DNA from: Ursus arctos
Taxonomy: Eukaryota; Chordata; Mammalia; Carnivora; Ursidae
Assembly: GCF_023065955.2 (NCBI RefSeq)
Contig: NW_026622786.1
Location: 49,833,438-49,897,437, forward strand
Direction: 5' to 3'
DNA: 64,000 nucleotides
A program made the translations under genes and the position numbers. Under the pieces are notes generated by a model that saw nothing but the letters and a program-made list of their open reading frames with translations, was not told the origin of the DNA and searched no databases. Shown piece after piece: positions 33,889 to 44,544 of the stretch (positions are counted from its first letter, which is position 1; each line of letters begins with the position of its first letter).

Positions 33889-35195
33889 TTTTTTTATTAT
33901 GATATGTTAGTCACCATACAGTACATCATTAGCTTCTGATGCAGTGTTCCATGATTCCTTGTTTGCATATAATACCCAGTGCTCCACGCAATATGTGCCC
34001 TCCTTAATACCCTTCACCGGGCTAGCCCATCCCCCCCACAAAACCCTCAGTTTGTTTCCTGGAGTCCATAGACTCTCATGGTCCATCTCCCCCTTTGTTT
34101 TCCCCTCTGTCATTTGTCCCTTCCTTCTCCTAATGATCTCACTGCTATTCCTTATGTTCCACAAATAAGTGAGACCATATGATAATTGTCTTTCTCTGCT
34201 TGAGTCACTTCACTTAGCATAATCTCCTCCAGTTCTATCCATGTTGATGCAAATGTTGGGTAATCATTCTTTCTGATGGCTGAGTAATATTCCATTGTAT
34301 ATATGAACCACATCTTCTTTTATCCATACATCTGTTGAAGGGCATCTCGGCTCCTTCCACAGTTTGGCTATTGTGGACACTGCCGCTATGAACATTGGGG
34401 TGCATATGGCCCTTCTTTTCACTACATCTGTATCTTTGGGGGTAAATACCTAGTACTACAATTGTTGGGTCATAGGGTAGCTCTATTTACAGTATCTTCA
34501 ATAAACGGTGCTGGGAAAATTGGGACAGTTACATGCAGAAGAATGAAACTCGACCATTCTCTCACACCATACACAAAGATAAACTCTAAATGGATGAAAG
34601 ACCTCAATGTGAGACAGGAATCCATCAAAATCATAGAGGAGAACATAGGCAGTAACCTCTTCGACATCGACCACAACAAATTCTTTCATGACACGTTTCC
34701 AAAGACAAGGGAAACAAAAGCAAAAATGAACTTTTGGGACTTCATCAAGATAAAAAGCTTCTGCACAGCCAAGGAAACAGTCAACAAAACTAAGAGGCAG
34801 CCCACGGAACGGGAGAAGATATTTGCGAATGACACTACAGATACAGGGCTGGTATCCAAGATCTATAAAGAAATTCTCAAACTCAACACCCAAGAAACAA
34901 ATAATGAAATTTAAAAATGGGCAGAAGATATGAACACTTTTCCAATGAAGACATACAAATGGCTAACAGACACATGAAAAAATGTTCAACATCATTAGCC
35001 ATCAGGGAAATTCAAATCAAAACCACATTGAGATACCACTTATACCAGTTACAATGGCAAAAATTGACAAGGCAAGAAACAGCAAGTGTTGGAGAGGATG
35101 TAGAGAAAGGGAAACCCTCTTACACTGTTGGTGGGAATGCAAGTTGGTGCAGCCACTTTGGAGAGCAATGTGGAGGTTCCTCAGAAAGTTAAAAA
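33889..35195 (-). mobile_element. Carnivore L1 with 5' inversion (twin priming)
   Basis: 33889-34487 is L1 on the minus strand: A tail, 3' UTR, and the end of ORF2 back to the position read on plus as 'GGGTAGCTCTATTT'. At 34487/34488 the orientation flips. 34488-35195 is the adjoining upstream ORF2 segment on the plus strand, from 'ACAGTATCTTCAATAAACGG' to 'CAGAAAGTTAAAAA'. The end of the inverted part is contiguous in L1 with the start of the other part. One 17-base duplication encloses the whole structure (33872-33888 and 35196-35212, CAG[A/G]CATTTATTTTCTT). A 150-codon frame (34462-34914) is ORF2 residue sequence across and after the junction. Confidence 0.95.
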
Positions 35196-35212
35196 CAGGC
35201 ATTTATTTTCTT

Positions 35213-35915
35213 AATATAGAATAAGGTAAGTTTTCTGAACATATCCTACTTCTCCGTTACCAGGAACTGATAGCAAAAAAAAAAAAAATGGTATTTTCTT
35301 TATATGAAAAGGAAATTATTTATTGATATCTTCCAAATCTATCCTCTTGAATACAATAGAAATTAAATTATCAAGTCTTTAGTTTGAGCTTTGACCTTCA
35401 AATCTTGAGACATGAGAAAATAATGCCATTTTTAAAGCAGTTTTTCTCATTCCCTAGATATTAAGGATTTGATTTACCTCTAAGAGAAGATTGGGTCTTT
35501 GTTTTACGATAAGACAACTTAACACATAATTTGGCTAGGCAAAAATAAACAAAGAACCCATAAGGACATGGAAAGGTGTGAGATATTAAGGTGCTTAAGT
35601 GCTCCTCATGAAATGTCTGTAGCCTATGTATTCATTGCTGGTGATACTACAAATATCCAGAATATGTATCTTCCTCAGAATATGGTTTTGCCTTTTGACA
35701 GCCTGAAAAGTTGGTCCTGAAATTCAAGGAGAAAGTGGCAGGACCTCTTCAAGGGATTCTAACTGTCTCTACAACATGGTAGAAAGCCAGAAACTAAGGA
35801 GACAAATAGCCAAGAGTCTTCTCATGGAAGATCTTGGTATATGAGTCTGATATATCACATATATTATTATAGATTAGTTAGTTTTTAATTATTTTTCTTC
35901 ATTGTTATTCCAGTT
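35213..35915. other. No gene or recognised repeat
   Basis: Unique AT-rich DNA with an A-run at 35276-35288. Confidence 0.5.
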
Positions 35916-35919
35916 ACTA

Positions 35920-36370
35920 TTACCACAAATTACTCCATGCTTAGTGGCAAGAAACAACCATTTATTTTGTTCATGTTTTTATACATCAGGAATTCTAATA
36001 GGCCACAGTACAGACGACTTGTCTATGCTTTATGATGTCTTTGGTCTCAGATGAAAGACTCAAGGCCAGGAAACTAGAATTATCTAAAGGCTGGCTTACT
36101 TACGTCAGGTATTTGATGACTACTATTGGCTGGTAGTCTCTCCTCTCCAAATGGGTCTTTTCATTAATTCTCTCCAAAATCACATGTCCTGAGAGATAAA
36201 GACAGGGTGGGACAGAAAGAGAGAAAGAGAGAGGCCAATCATCCTCTATGACTTAACTTCAGAAGTCATGTAGCACCACTTTTACTATGTTCTAATGTGA
36301 TAAATGCAAGTCACAAAGAAGAAGACTCATATTCAAGGCGAAGAAACATAATGGACCTCACCTCTTGAGG
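35920..36370 (-). mobile_element. Ancient LTR-like remnant, minus strand
   Basis: 'ACAACCATTTATTTTGTTCA' (minus strand AATAAATGG, LTR poly(A) region), 'GAAGTCATGTAGCACCACTT' and 'AACATAATGGACCTCACCTC' fit an old MLT-type LTR on the minus strand. A GAGAGA-rich patch at 36210-36232 is inside it. Confidence 0.5.
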
Positions 36371-36564
36371 TAATAATGTGTCAATATCACCATAGCGGAC
36401 ATACTCTAAGGTGGCCCCAATGATATATGTGCTTGTATGATTCCCTTCCCTTGAGTGTAAACCTTGTGACTTACTTCTAACCAACAGAATACGGCAAAGG
36501 TGGCAGAATGTCACTCCTTTGATTAGATTATGGTATAGGGCAAAGGTGGTGTTATGTGGCCCCA

Positions 36565-36925
36565 CAGAAAGTACTGCTTAAATATGTTATGGACAAATGT
36601 TTTTGCCCCCCCCCCAAATTCATATGTTGAAGCCCTAACCTGCAATGTGATGGTATCTGGAGATGGCATTTGGGAAGTAATTAGGTACTAGGATGGGGCC
36701 CTCATGATGGGATTAGTACCCTTACAAGAAGAGACACCAGGTAACTTATTCTTTCTCTCCCTGCCATGTGAGGACACAGCCAGGAAGAGACTCTTTGCCA
36801 GACATGACCATGCAGGCACCCTGATCTGGACTCCCAGACTCCAGAACTGTGAGAAAATAAGTTTCTGTTATCGAAGCCACCCAGTCTATGATATTTTGTT
36901 ATGACAGCTTGAGCAGACTAATATG
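36565..36925 (+). mobile_element. MaLR-type LTR (MLT1/MST-like), nested
   Basis: The 5' end 'TATGTTATGGACAAATGTTT' and C-run (36606-36615) precede 'ATTCATATGTTGAAGCCCTA'. The body has 'GGGATTAGTACCCTTACAAG' and 'CATGTGAGGACACAGCCAGG'. The 3' part has 'CCAGAACTGTGAGAAAATAA' and 'CACCCAGTCTATGATATTTT'. A classic MaLR solo LTR with no internal genes. Confidence 0.82.
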
Positions 36926-37076
36926 TTTTATAGCAAAGGTAATTGTATCTAATTCCAAGGATTATATTATGCTACATGAGACGTGATCTTGGCAAGCTAG
37001 AAAGAGATTATCCTGCTGGTCCTGAAGAAACAAATTGCTATGATGTAAACTGCCTATGGGCAGGTCCACATGACAA

Positions 37077-37124
37077 GGTCCACATGGCAGCCACCTGGTA
37101 GGTCCACATGGCAGCCACCTGGTA
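37077..37124. repeat. Perfect 24-base tandem duplication
   Basis: Two adjacent identical 24-base units (37077-37100 and 37101-37124), each starting GGTCCACATGGCAGCCACCT. A further GGTCCACATG lies just upstream at 37063. It sits inside the LTR-like element and makes Trp-Thr-Tyr-Gln-Val-Ala repeats in a minus-strand frame. Confidence 0.97.
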
Positions 37125-37405
37125 GGAGCTGAAGGCCTCAGTACTATAGTTGTAAGGCACTGTGAAAACACCTGAACAAGTTTGGGAGTAGATTCTTTCC
37201 ACTTGTGGAAAAACCTCCAGATGAACATGCAGCCCAATCAACACCTTGACTGTAACCTATTGAAACCCTCAAGTAGAAAACCCAGCTAAGTAAGCTATGC
37301 CTAAGCTGGACTTTTGACCAAAAGAAATGTAGAGAATACATTAGTGTTGTTCAAACCACTAAATTTCTGGTAAATTATTACACAGGAACAGAAAACCAAT
37401 ACAAT

Positions 37406-37990
37406 CACTTTGTAAGAAGAGCATATGGGATGATGTGGCCATCTTTGGGGATAGTATGCCTTCTTAGGAAAACACAATCTACGACAATTGTTCATTCTTT
37501 TCTATCATCCCTAAACCTTCAAACACCTGAGGTGAACACAGCAGTTGAGGGGAGAATAGTGGCATAGGAAGAATCATTCTCAAGATCACAGTAAGTAATT
37601 TGCAAAAAACTGAAGCAAAGGCTCACAGGTAACTAGATGAAATTGTAAATAATATCCAGAACAGCTTTGTGGAACATGTGAGCAAGTCCTTCGAAGATTC
37701 CAAGAAATGACTGCAGTTGGGAATCTGGTAAAACAAGAGGACTTCTGCTTTCAAGTGGGTTGAACATCAGGCTGTTGTTATTTGGGCATTCAAGAGAAAT
37801 GTCATCTAGACAATGGCAAAATCTATGACTTATAGGTCGCATATGTGTAACATAACTAGAATAGAAATATTGGAATGGACTATTCTTTATACAAATCATG
37901 GAAATCTCTAACTTCTTAAATTCAATTATTTTTGTTTAATCTTTTAAGACTTATTGACCACCCAATATTAAAATCCCTTTTTAATACAAT
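37406..37990. other. No gene or recognised repeat
   Basis: Unique DNA. An 88-codon minus frame (37633-37899) has no motif that I recognise. Confidence 0.5.
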
Positions 37991-37994
37991 ACGT

Positions 37995-38110
37995 CTTCAT
38001 ATTCATCAACAAATATTTAGTAGACATCAGCTATGTGCTAGGCTAAAAGTACATAGACAAAGCCATTCTCAATGGAGAAATCAAATATGTTCATCAAGCA
38101 TATGGATTTT
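37995..38110 (-). mobile_element. L2 LINE 3'-end fragment, minus strand
   Basis: 'TTCATCAACAAATATTTAGT' then 'GCTATGTGCTAGGCTAAAAG' is the reversed L2 tail (ACTATGTGCCAGGCAC in consensus). Confidence 0.7.
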
Positions 38111-38199
38111 TCATGGTTCCCATTACTTTACTAGGGAAACTTTTTTATTGCATTAAAATACATAAAAACACTGCCTTCATATTTTCTCTTTTGGGGAAA

Positions 38200-38440
38200 T
38201 ATAATAATGTTGATGATAAAGATAATAAAACTATCTAATGTTACTGAGTATATTTTATGCACCAGACGTTGTGCTAAAAATTTATATTCATTATCTAATT
38301 TTTGTAACTCTTTAAGGTAGATACTATCATCCCAATTTTATGATGAGGAAATTGAGAATTAAACACAAAAGATGCTTAAGGTAACACAAACAGTGATAAA
38401 GAGAGGACTGGAGTATGATTTCCTATCATATTCAAAATCA
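38200..38440 (-). mobile_element. MIR SINE remnant, minus strand
   Basis: 'TTATGCACCAGACGTTGTGC', 'AGGTAGATACTATCATCCCA', 'TTTTATGATGAGGAAATTGA' and 'AAGGTAACACAAACAGTGAT' follow the reversed MIR order. Confidence 0.8.
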
Positions 38441-38539
38441 TGCAGACTAATAAGAGATCTTAAAAATTATTTAATCTCACTACCCTTCTAAGTATTCTTT
38501 TGCAAGTAACTTATTGAGGAAATTCTCAATTAATATAGA

Positions 38540-38830
38540 TGTGGTTTCAGAATTCTAGTCTCAGCCTGATCCCCTGGGGAGCCCTGGTACAGGAATCACA
38601 CCACAGAGTTTGTTCTACCCAGAGGCAAGGGGACTGGGCTGTTACACTCCCACATCAGTTAGTCACTGGCTGTAAGCTAGGGGATGGAGGAGAAAAAGGG
38701 AGAGAGGAAGGGTATTTTCTGGCACCTCCAGTCAAGGTGGCTCCCCCTGGAAATCCTGAGAAAAAGGATCCAGATATATGCTGTTAACAGCCAATACATA
38801 TAGTAGCCAGAATATGAATACAAAGCCTGC
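38540..38830. other. GC-richer unclassified block
   Basis: This 290-base stretch is visibly richer in G+C than its surroundings ('CTGATCCCCTGGGGAGCCCT', 'GGCACCTCCAGTCAAGGTGG'). An 82-codon plus frame (38539-38787) covers it but I recognise no domain. It could be a mid-repetitive or retrovirus-like internal fragment, or unique DNA. Confidence 0.45.
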
Positions 38831-39014
38831 TAAAGGGAATCTGGGTAAAGCTCCAATAACACCTGCTACATCTGCCAAGTGTTTAGCCAACTCATGCTGG
38901 GATACTTTCAGTAAGAAAGAACTCATCATCATACCCCCTTCTCTACCTAATAAGGCAGCCCATTACAATCCTTGGATGGCTTGGATAGAAAAGTCTTCCT
39001 CTTGTTGGATGTGG

Positions 39015-39340
39015 GGGAATAAAGGGAGGTCATTCCAGAACAGAATATGCAAAGGCCCAGAGTATAAAAGAGAATAATGGCATGTATTGTTGCCATACCT
39101 ATTAGTAAGATTTATTGTAGTTAAACTTACGATGTTAAAGTATAAAGTGAAAAAGATAATCTAGGAAGATGGTTATAGGCCAGAAAGCTAGACAATGAAA
39201 GACCTACAGGCCTCATCAAGGACTTATGATATTATAAAATACCACTAAATGTATTTTTGCAGAAAAGGGAAATGATCATCTCCTGTATGAAACCCATTCT
39301 GGCAGCAATGCAGAGAGCAACCCTACCTTATTATATTAAC
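39015..39340 (-). mobile_element. L2 LINE 3'-UTR segment, minus strand
   Basis: 'GGTCATTCCAGAACAGAATA', 'TGCAAAGGCCCAGAGTATAA', 'GAAAGACCTACAGGCCTCAT' and 'AAACCCATTCTGGCAGCAAT' match, in order, the reversed L2 3' UTR ('GGCATTCCAGGCAGAGG', 'TGCAAAGGCCCTGAGG', 'GCCTTGTAGGCC', 'CTCTGGCTGC'). Confidence 0.75.
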
Positions 39341-39344
39341 TTTA

Positions 39345-39445
39345 TGAGCTTTCTCATCTGTGTTTCCTCTGGACTATCAGCTCTTCAAGGACGGAAACCT
39401 AAGTGCCTAAAACAATAAATGTTTATGGAACTGAAATGAATTGAT
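39345..39445 (+). mobile_element. L2 LINE 3' tail, plus strand
   Basis: 'CTATCAGCTCTTCAAGGACG' then 'AAGTGCCTAAAACAATAAAT' is the L2 tail in plus orientation, inserted between minus-strand L2 segments. Confidence 0.6.
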
Positions 39446-39449
39446 CATA

Positions 39450-39830
39450 GGAAGAGAAATCATTACAACAACCCAGATGAGGGAGGCTACCAGTCTAAAT
39501 CAGGAGTCAGCAAACTATAGCCCACAGGCCTAAAACAGCCTAACACCTCTTTTTATAAGTAAAATTCTATTGGAATACTGCCACAGCAACTTGTTCACAT
39601 GTTGTCTATAGATGCATCCATGCTATACAGCAAGTTAAATTATTGCAACAGAGACCATATGGCCTACAAATCTAAAATAGTTAGTATCCAGTCCTTTACA
39701 GAAAAGGTTTACTGATCCCTGGACTAAACGAATATATAAATGAATAGGTGGGATGAATGGAAATGATATTTAGGAGAAGAAAATCAATTGGAGTAGCCAC
39801 TATTCATTGCTCCTAGTTCTATTTCTTGAT
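39450..39830 (-). mobile_element. L2 LINE continuation, minus strand, carrying a hAT insertion
   Basis: 'CATTACAACAACCCAGATGA' and 'GGGAGGCTACCAGTCTAAAT' fit the reversed L2 block after 39340. The L2-like text resumes after the hAT element at 39722. Confidence 0.55.
39501..39721 (-). mobile_element. hAT-Charlie-type non-autonomous DNA transposon
   Basis: The ends are inverted repeats. The left end is CAGGAGTCAGCAAAC (39501-39515). The right end, GTTTACTGATCCCTG (39707-39721), has the reverse complement CAGGGATCAGTAAAC, 12 of 15 matching. Flanking 8-base sites GTCTAAAT (39493-39500) and GACTAAAC (39722-39729) agree at 6 of 8, the hAT duplication length. The interior 'CCACAGCAACTTGTTCACAT' and 'TTTACAGAAAAGGTTTACTG' match an old mammalian hAT family. 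No transposase. Confidence 0.85.
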
Positions 39831-40750
39831 ATTATGTACATGTTAGACACTCACATTATAAATATGGATAAAAAGCTTGCAAGTGTACCAACATATCTTT
39901 TGACAATTCCTATTTGTCAAATTTAAATTGAACTATAATTTCCATAAAGTTCCTTACACTCTGAAGAACACACAGGGTAGTCCATTTACCATCAGGCCTA
40001 CAGATCCAAAACACAAGCATCAACCTGTTTGGTCCACTTAGACTAGGATAGTCCTGCAGTAATGTGACAGTATCAGCCCTGGGATCTCTTATGTAAATCT
40101 TCTAAAAGACTCCCAACCTCCAAATCATTGCCACATTCTGGTCTTCAGAGATGGCCTAAATCTTTTTCACCTCATTAAGCTGCTCTGCACCAGAGTCCTC
40201 TAAAAACTTTTCATCTGAAAAGTCCCCATAACGCCTGAAATTTCTTTTCCCTTCTCTATGTGGTCGGAACATAAAAGATTGCAATTCAAAGAAAAAGTAA
40301 GGAACTGTCATAGTCCTTTTTGTTGGTATTAATCTCTGAACAGCAGATTTAGGGTGACTTTTTTTTTTTTCCAGTTTCTGGTTCTTTACTTCCTGTTTGA
40401 ATGTACACTACAAAGTGTCAGTGAAATGTATTTATAGGACACAGTGAGCCAGTTGCTAGGTCTTTTGTATCAGGACTTAAAAGATAAAGTCAGGCTCCTT
40501 TCTTAAAAAAAAAAAAAAAAGGCAATCTGCAGCCATAGAAACATCTAATCTTAGTCATAGCACCAACACACCCAGATTGGGGGGGAGATAATTTAGATTA
40601 AAAGTTGCTTATAAAAATGGATTTTTAAACATCATACCTTGAATAACAAACCAATCAGGAAAACTTTTCCTACCTTCCATGGAATACATTTAAGAAAAAT
40701 GAAATGACAAATGATATATTGGTACTTTTATATTTGAAGATTATATACCT
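39831..40750. other. No gene or recognised repeat
   Basis: About 900 bases, mostly unique. A T-run lies at 40360-40370 and an A-run at 40505-40520, perhaps remnants of lost retrotransposon tails. No notable frame. Confidence 0.5.
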
Positions 40751-40754
40751 CAAA

Positions 40755-41215
40755 TGTTGAGTTGCTGTCATCAGTTGGAAAAAAGCAAAGTGTAGTCTAC
40801 CATACATCATACACCAAAATATTTTTCAAATTAATTAAATATTTAATGTGAAGACAAGCATAAAAATACAGAACTAGAAGAAAATATAAGTAAACATTTC
40901 TGATTTTACTATGGAGAAGGATTCTTTAAAAATATGAGTAAACGCAGAATCTGAAAGACTGATAGATTTCGATATATAAAAACTTAAGATGTCTATATAT
41001 TTTAAGACAGAATATTCAAAATTTAAAAACAAGTAACCAACAAGGAAAATGTTTCAATGGCTATGACTAGAAGTTTCATTCTTTTTTCTACAAGAAGACA
41101 CACATGAAAACGTGATTTTAAAACGTGAGCACAGAATATGAGGATATGCATAAAGAAGGAATAAAAATGTTCAATAAATATATGAAAAAACTCAGTCAAA
41201 AAAACTCCTTTTTTT
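40755..41215 (+). mobile_element. Very old L1M ORF2 fragment
   Basis: 'GAACTAGAAGAAAATATAAG', 'GATAGATTTCGATATATAAA' and 'AACTTAAGATGTCTATATAT' follow the L1 ORF2 C-terminal order (AGAAGAAAACATAGG, GATTCAATTATATAAAA). Strongly diverged. Confidence 0.55.
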
Positions 41216-41254
41216 TTGCCTGTATAAAAGCAAATATTTTTATTTAAAAGATAG

Positions 41255-41700
41255 TACACAGATGTATTAGTTCAAATGTTTTTGGTTGTGAATAACAGAA
41301 AACCAATTCCAAGTAATTTAAACAGTGAAAAATCAGTGGCCCCTCAAAATTTTCTAAATCCAGAGACAGGTTTGCCTTCAGGCATGGTTTAATTAGTAAT
41401 CAAGCTCCAATTCTCTGAAATTTTTTAGATCTGGTCTATTTATTAGCATTCTGCTAAAGCTGGCTACCCTCATTAAGGCAAAATGGCTACAGTAATTCCA
41501 GGAGTTGGCTTTGTACCACACCATTCAAAAAAAAAAAAAGAATATCTCTTCTATCAGTCACCTCAGTCCTGGCATTCATTCTGATTGGATAAGTTTAAGT
41601 CATGTTTCCAATCCTCAACCAACCGTCATGGTCAGGGAAATTGTACCTTCTAATTCGATTAGGCCTGTGTTAAATGTCCATGTCTGAACCACTCACTGTG
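41255..41700. repeat. Probable ancient interspersed repeat, family unknown
   Basis: 'GTGAATAACAGAAAACCAAT' followed by a spacer and 'TCTGATTGGATAAGTTTAAG' resembles an old mammalian repeat that I cannot name. A similar but more diverged layout appears at 44180-44535 ('CTATTAACAATAAAAAATAA', 'AAATTTGGGTCATGTGCCCA'). Confidence 0.35.
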
Positions 41701-41959
41701 GCAAGAGAAAGAACAATTTGATAATAGACTTAGAGCATTCAGGGTCCATTCTTGGTGTTCAACGTGGGGTAAATTCTCTTTAAATCATGCAGCTGATACA
41801 AAGAGGGATAGACTAGCTGCACTGATAATGTATAGAGAAACAAGCTCAGTTAGGCACAGTGCATGGAGCAATAAGTTACTTAAATATTTATAAGAAAATT
41901 GGACTATAAATATCAAAGCCTTAAAAATGTCCGCATCACATTTTTTTCCCAGAATTCCT

Positions 41960-42680
41960 GATGTTAAAATTCACCCTAAGGGAATAATCATGGAAAATAC
42001 AAAGATATATTTATTATATTGGTTTAGGATACCCAAAACTTAATATCCAACTATGGAAAAATTACTTAATTATGGTACATGAATGGTATATTATGTAGTC
42101 TTTAATATCACAGTGTAGAAGAATATTTACTGACATGTAGAACTGCTCAAGTTGTATTGTTAAGTGATTAAAACCAACATAATAATTCCATGTTGGTTAT
42201 TTGTTTCTAAATTCTGAATAATCTGGGATGTCTGGGTGGCTCAGTTGGTTAAGCATCTGCTTTCGACTCAGGTCATGATCCCAGAGTCCTGGGATTGAGT
42301 CCAGCATGGGACTCCTTGCTCAGTCGGGAGCCTACTTCTCTCTCTGCCTGTCACACCCCCTGCTTGTGCACACTCGCTCACTCGGTCTCTCTCTCTCTCT
42401 CAGACAAAAAAAATAAATAAAATCTTCAAATTCTGAATAATCTGTTTTGAGATATCCATAAATCTTAAGAGATTACCTTATTTTTGTAAAATATATATAT
42501 ACATATATGTATACATTGAAAAAGACTTAAATACATCAAATATAAACAGGTGTTATCTCTGAATAGAAGAATTATAGTTTTTATTTCTTTTTCATAATTT
42601 TCTGTATTTTGTAAATTTTCTTAATGCTTATGAACTATTCCAGTAATGAAAAGAACTCATGTTCAAGAGAAATAATTATA
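41960..42680 (+). mobile_element. Old L1M (L1ME-like) 3' end, split by a CAN-SINE
   Basis: 'GAATAATCATGGAAAATACA', 'CAACTATGGAAAAATTACTT', 'ACTGACATGTAGAACTGCTC' and 'TTGTTAAGTGATTAAAACCA' on the left, then after the SINE 'GTTATCTCTGAATAGAAGAA' and 'TTTTCTGTATTTTGTAAATT'. This order belongs to the L1ME/M5 3' ends. Confidence 0.65.
42226..42427 (+). mobile_element. CAN-SINE inside old L1M
   Basis: The head 'GGATGTCTGGGTGGCTCAGT' and body 'CAGGTCATGATCCCAGAGTC' are of an older SINEC type, with a (CT)n block before the A tail. A perfect 17-base duplication AAATTCTGAATAATCTG is at 42209-42225 and 42428-42444. Confidence 0.95.
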
Positions 42681-43855
42681 AATAGTAACTAATACATAGT
42701 TTAAAAGAACTAATTAAACAAATCTACTTTTGGAAAAGATTTAATGGGAACTGTGACTTTAAGAAAGTGTTAGTGAAAAGTTCCAAAAGTTCCCAACTAC
42801 AGGCTGAGAGAAAGCCCACATAAAAGCAGAGCTCTACAAATGAAATCTTTAAATAATCTGCATCTTATCCCTGGAGGAGCAACAGCATGAAGCCACCCTT
42901 TAGTTGTACAGCATTAGCCCAGCTGAGCTTAACGCTCAGCTTAACACTGACTTTATCCAAAATGACTCTTCTACCCTCTGGGGAAAAGCTTAGGATAAAC
43001 AAAGAAATATCAAACCTCCCCAGAGGATTTGCCAACTCCCTAAGAAATCCTCTTTTGAGAACAGGCCCAAATACTCATATTTATACATCTGTTCAAGTGA
43101 TGGCTAATGACCCAAAATTGCACTATATGTAGCTCCAACTGTGCTATATGTAGCTTCAACTTTAATGTAATTGATTCAAAGAGCAAATGTTGGTCTGGCT
43201 TATGTGAAGATATGTGTATACTAGGTTATAGGAATAATCATCTAAATTTAATGTGGTAATTTTTAAAAGTCATTTAAACTATAACTAAATTTACTGGTTT
43301 CATCTGTTGATGTATTATATAGGAACTGATTACAGAAGCTAAATATATATCATCTAAAGAAGAGCTGAAAAATTGAAAAATATACAGCCCTGTATGATGT
43401 GAGAGGATTCCATGCATATATGCTGCCTACACATAGCTGATCCTAGCTCCATTACTGTAGAATGTACTCTATTCTTCAATTAACATAATGCAAAAATAGA
43501 CCAAAAACACAGGAGCATTTGAAGAAAAGGGGAGAAGAGAACACGTGGTATCAGGGAAAAGTTTACTTTTTTGATTTCTGATTTAAGAAAGCAAAAAAAT
43601 ACCTTAAAAATTTTGAAACGCAAATAAAAAGAAATTAAAAGCATCCATAATAACCTGACAATCAGAAATATTTTTGAGACTTTTATAATAGTTCAGTGTG
43701 TGTGTACATATACACATGTGCTTATATGTGTTTAGTATAATATATATTTAAGTTAAATATATTTAATGCAGTTTGATATATTTTGTTTAACAGCTTAATA
43801 TTATGTTTTTATATATATACATATAAACACACACATATATGTATATGCTTTTAAC
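42681..43855. other. No gene; AT-rich with TG/TA-rich patch
   Basis: Unique DNA to about 43670, then TGTG/TATA-rich sequence (43690-43850). A short inverted repeat (GCTGAGCTTAACG-CTCAGCTTAAC, 42921-42944) is visible. The 81-codon plus frame at 42887-43132 has no recognisable domain. Confidence 0.5.
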
Positions 43856-43859
43856 CTGC

Positions 43860-44170
43860 TATTTTCACTTAAATATATTATAAATATTTCCATGGTAGGA
43901 AACTGCCATTGGTATTATAATATTTTATCACAATGTTATTTTATTTTATAGATACACCATAATTTAATCAACCAATCCACCATTGTTAGAAATTTAGCTT
44001 TGTCTTCTCCCATATTTTGTTATTTCAAGTAATTTAGGTTTTTATAATACTGTTTTCTTATTTAAAACAAAATGCTACATTCTCTGATTATATCATTATT
44101 ACAAAAACCTTGTATCAGAATTGCTTGGTTAAAAACAAATTCAAAATGTTAAGGTTCTTGATATGCATAT
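43860..44170 (-). mobile_element. Old L1M fragment, minus strand
   Basis: 'ATACACCATAATTTAATCAA', 'CCACCATTGTTAGAAATTTA' and 'TTTTATAATACTGTTTTCTT' match the reversed L1M ORF2 end ('TGTACCATAATTTATTTAACC', 'TATTGTTGGACATTTAGG'). Confidence 0.6.
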
Positions 44171-44544
44171 CAATTATGAGGTCTTCAGTTGCTATTAACA
44201 ATAAAAAATAATCCAAATTGAAATTATTTAAATAGCTTTATTAAAGACTTTTTAATGGATCTCATAAATAGAGTCCAGTCAGGTCACACAATTGGTTTCC
44301 TCCAAAATTCAACAATGTCACAAGGACCTTGCTTCCTTTTGTCTCCTGCTCTGCCTACCGGGATACTAGGAGATAACATATAGCTACAAACAACTCCTGC
44401 AAATACATTTAATACGTTTTTCCTCCTTTAGGTTCAAAGAAAGCACATCTTCCCCAACCCTCAAACAAAAATCCTAAACTTCATTCTAGATAAATTTGGG
44501 TCATGTGCCCATTCTTGGAACTGCTTTGGCAAGGGGGTTAGATT

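Larger units (their letters stand above)
36385..37405 (+). mobile_element. Ancient LTR-like remnant, plus strand, split by another LTR
   Basis: The left part includes 'TTCTAACCAACAGAATACGG' and 'GTCACTCCTTTGATTAGATT'. The right part (from about 36926) includes 'GACGTGATCTTGGCAAGCTA', 'CACCTTGACTGTAACCTATT', 'AACCCAGCTAAGTAAGCTAT' and 'CAAACCACTAAATTTCTGGT', in LTR order. A 'GCAAAGGT' motif appears in both parts. A different LTR occupies 36565-36925. Confidence 0.6.

Noticed and set aside
34462..34914. 150-codon frame on plus and 131-codon frame on minus
   Set aside because: Both read through the inverted L1 segment; the plus frame is ORF2 sequence and the minus frame is its shadow.
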